NCBI RefSeq assembly: GCF_000411555.1
Contig: NZ_KE150486.1
Location: 558,001-622,000, forward strand
Direction: 5' to 3'
From: Atopobium sp. oral taxon 199 str. F0494
GTDB taxonomy: Bacteria; Actinomycetota; Coriobacteriia; Coriobacteriales; Atopobiaceae
DNA: 64,000 nucleotides
In this document: positions 63,752 through 64,000 of the stretch, piece by piece
Numbering within the stretch: the first letter of the stretch is position 1
Layout: every line of letters starts with the position of its first letter
Translations under genes and position numbers: made by a program
The notes under the pieces: generated by a model
Told to the model about the DNA's origin: nothing
Database searches by the model: none
Seen by the model: the letters and a program-made list of their open reading frames with translations, nothing else

Positions 63752-64000
63752 CTACCGCCTTTTGATCAGCATCAGCTAAAACCTGGAGGTAGCCGGAAAG
63801 GGTGTTTTTCATGTCGTTGCCAACAATATAGGTGATATTACACTTAGGAAGAGCGATTTTAGCGACCTTTTCAGGAACGATATCAGCTTCGCCAATGAGT
63901 TTGGCCGCCTCATCAGTATGGTCATGGACGAAGTCGACCGAATCTTTATAGTGCGAGAGGAACTGAGCGACCGCGTCAAGGTTCTTCTCGGCAAAACTCT
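63699..64000 (-). CDS. ABC transporter substrate-binding protein, N-terminus cut by window edge
   Basis: Only the last 99 or so residues are in the window, ending LPEDDFYFGAGSDK at the TAA at 63699-63701. The visible part has VAQFLSHYKDSVDFVHDHTD, EAAKLIGEADIV, ALPKCNITYIVGNDMKNTL and VGGKLPEDDFY, which match the C-terminal region of NitT/TauT-family (NMT1-like) binding proteins. It is the first visible gene of the transporter operon with coaE at its end. Confidence 0.85.
   Translation of the reverse strand, partial: SFAEKNLDAVAQFLSHYKDSVDFVHDHTDEAAKLIGEADIVPEKVAKIALPKCNITYIVGNDMKNTLSGYLQVLADADQKAVGGKLPEDDFYFGAGSDK

Noticed and set aside
1-64000. CRISPR arrays, insertion sequences, prophage or restriction-modification genes
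   Set aside because: I saw no regularly spaced repeats, transposase, integrase, phage or methylase genes in the window.

Overview
The window is an ordinary, gene-dense stretch of chromosome from a low-complexity-metabolism Actinobacterium. Moderate G+C (near 50 percent by eye), an actinobacterial-type Rho with a long basic N-terminal extension, a sortase-anchored surface protein with Cna-B-like domains, and a RecJ-RecQ fusion together suggest class Coriobacteriia, most likely an Atopobium/Lancefieldella-like member of the Atopobiaceae. That placement is inference; no 16S gene is present. I see no prophage, insertion sequence, integron or CRISPR array.

Layout. 1-4.6 kb: a branched-chain amino-acid ABC transporter (livK-livH-livM-livG-livF, minus strand, livF cut by the window edge). 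4.8-9.4 kb: an unknown membrane protein, rho, and a tandem-winged-helix MarR-like regulator. 9.6-14.5 kb: argS, pncB, a small coiled-coil membrane protein and a PflA-like radical SAM protein. 14.6-16.6 kb: tRNA-Ala, a candidate 6S RNA, and a WecA/TagO-type glycosyl-phosphate transferase. 16.9-18.5 kb: infC-rpmI-rplT with an attenuator-like leader and an AUA start codon for infC, then tRNA-Leu. 18.5-26.5 kb: metallo-hydrolase, rel, a 1117-residue RecJ-helicase fusion, and tgt. 26.7-37.1 kb: plus-strand genes for a membrane-anchored endonuclease/phosphatase-fold protein, a DUF438/hemerythrin/PAS protein, an MFS transporter, a DnaQ-like exonuclease, gltX and L-serine dehydratase, interrupted by a frameshifted M18 aminopeptidase on the minus strand. 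37.2-42.5 kb: tRNA-Gln, tRNA-Glu, a large polytopic membrane protein and a cell-wall surface protein. 42.7-49.8 kb: the uvrA-ybaK-murJ-uvrC operon. 49.9-52.1 kb: DUF4173, XRE regulator and DUF2975. 52.3-56.8 kb: mrp plus two flavoproteins, and a hydrolase. 56.9-59.2 kb: uvrB. 59.3-64 kb: a TPR membrane protein, coaE, and a NitT/TauT-type ABC transporter cut by the right edge.

Functional links: all three UvrABC nucleotide-excision-repair proteins lie here, with a RecJ-helicase fusion and a DnaQ-like exonuclease. Translation is strongly represented (ArgS, GltX, IF3, L35, L20, Tgt, a Cys-tRNAPro-deacylase-like protein, four tRNAs), as are stringent response and amino-acid uptake and catabolism.

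The most unusual signal is not a gene. The octamer GCGAGAAG/CTTCTCGC occurs about 33 times in this window by hand count, against about 2 expected for random sequence. It occurs in both orientations, in several reading frames, and in intergenic inverted repeats and terminator hairpins. This is the distribution expected of a DNA-uptake-sequence-like or other genome-signature motif. Second are the AUA start of infC, the candidate 6S RNA, and the RecJ-RecQ fusion.
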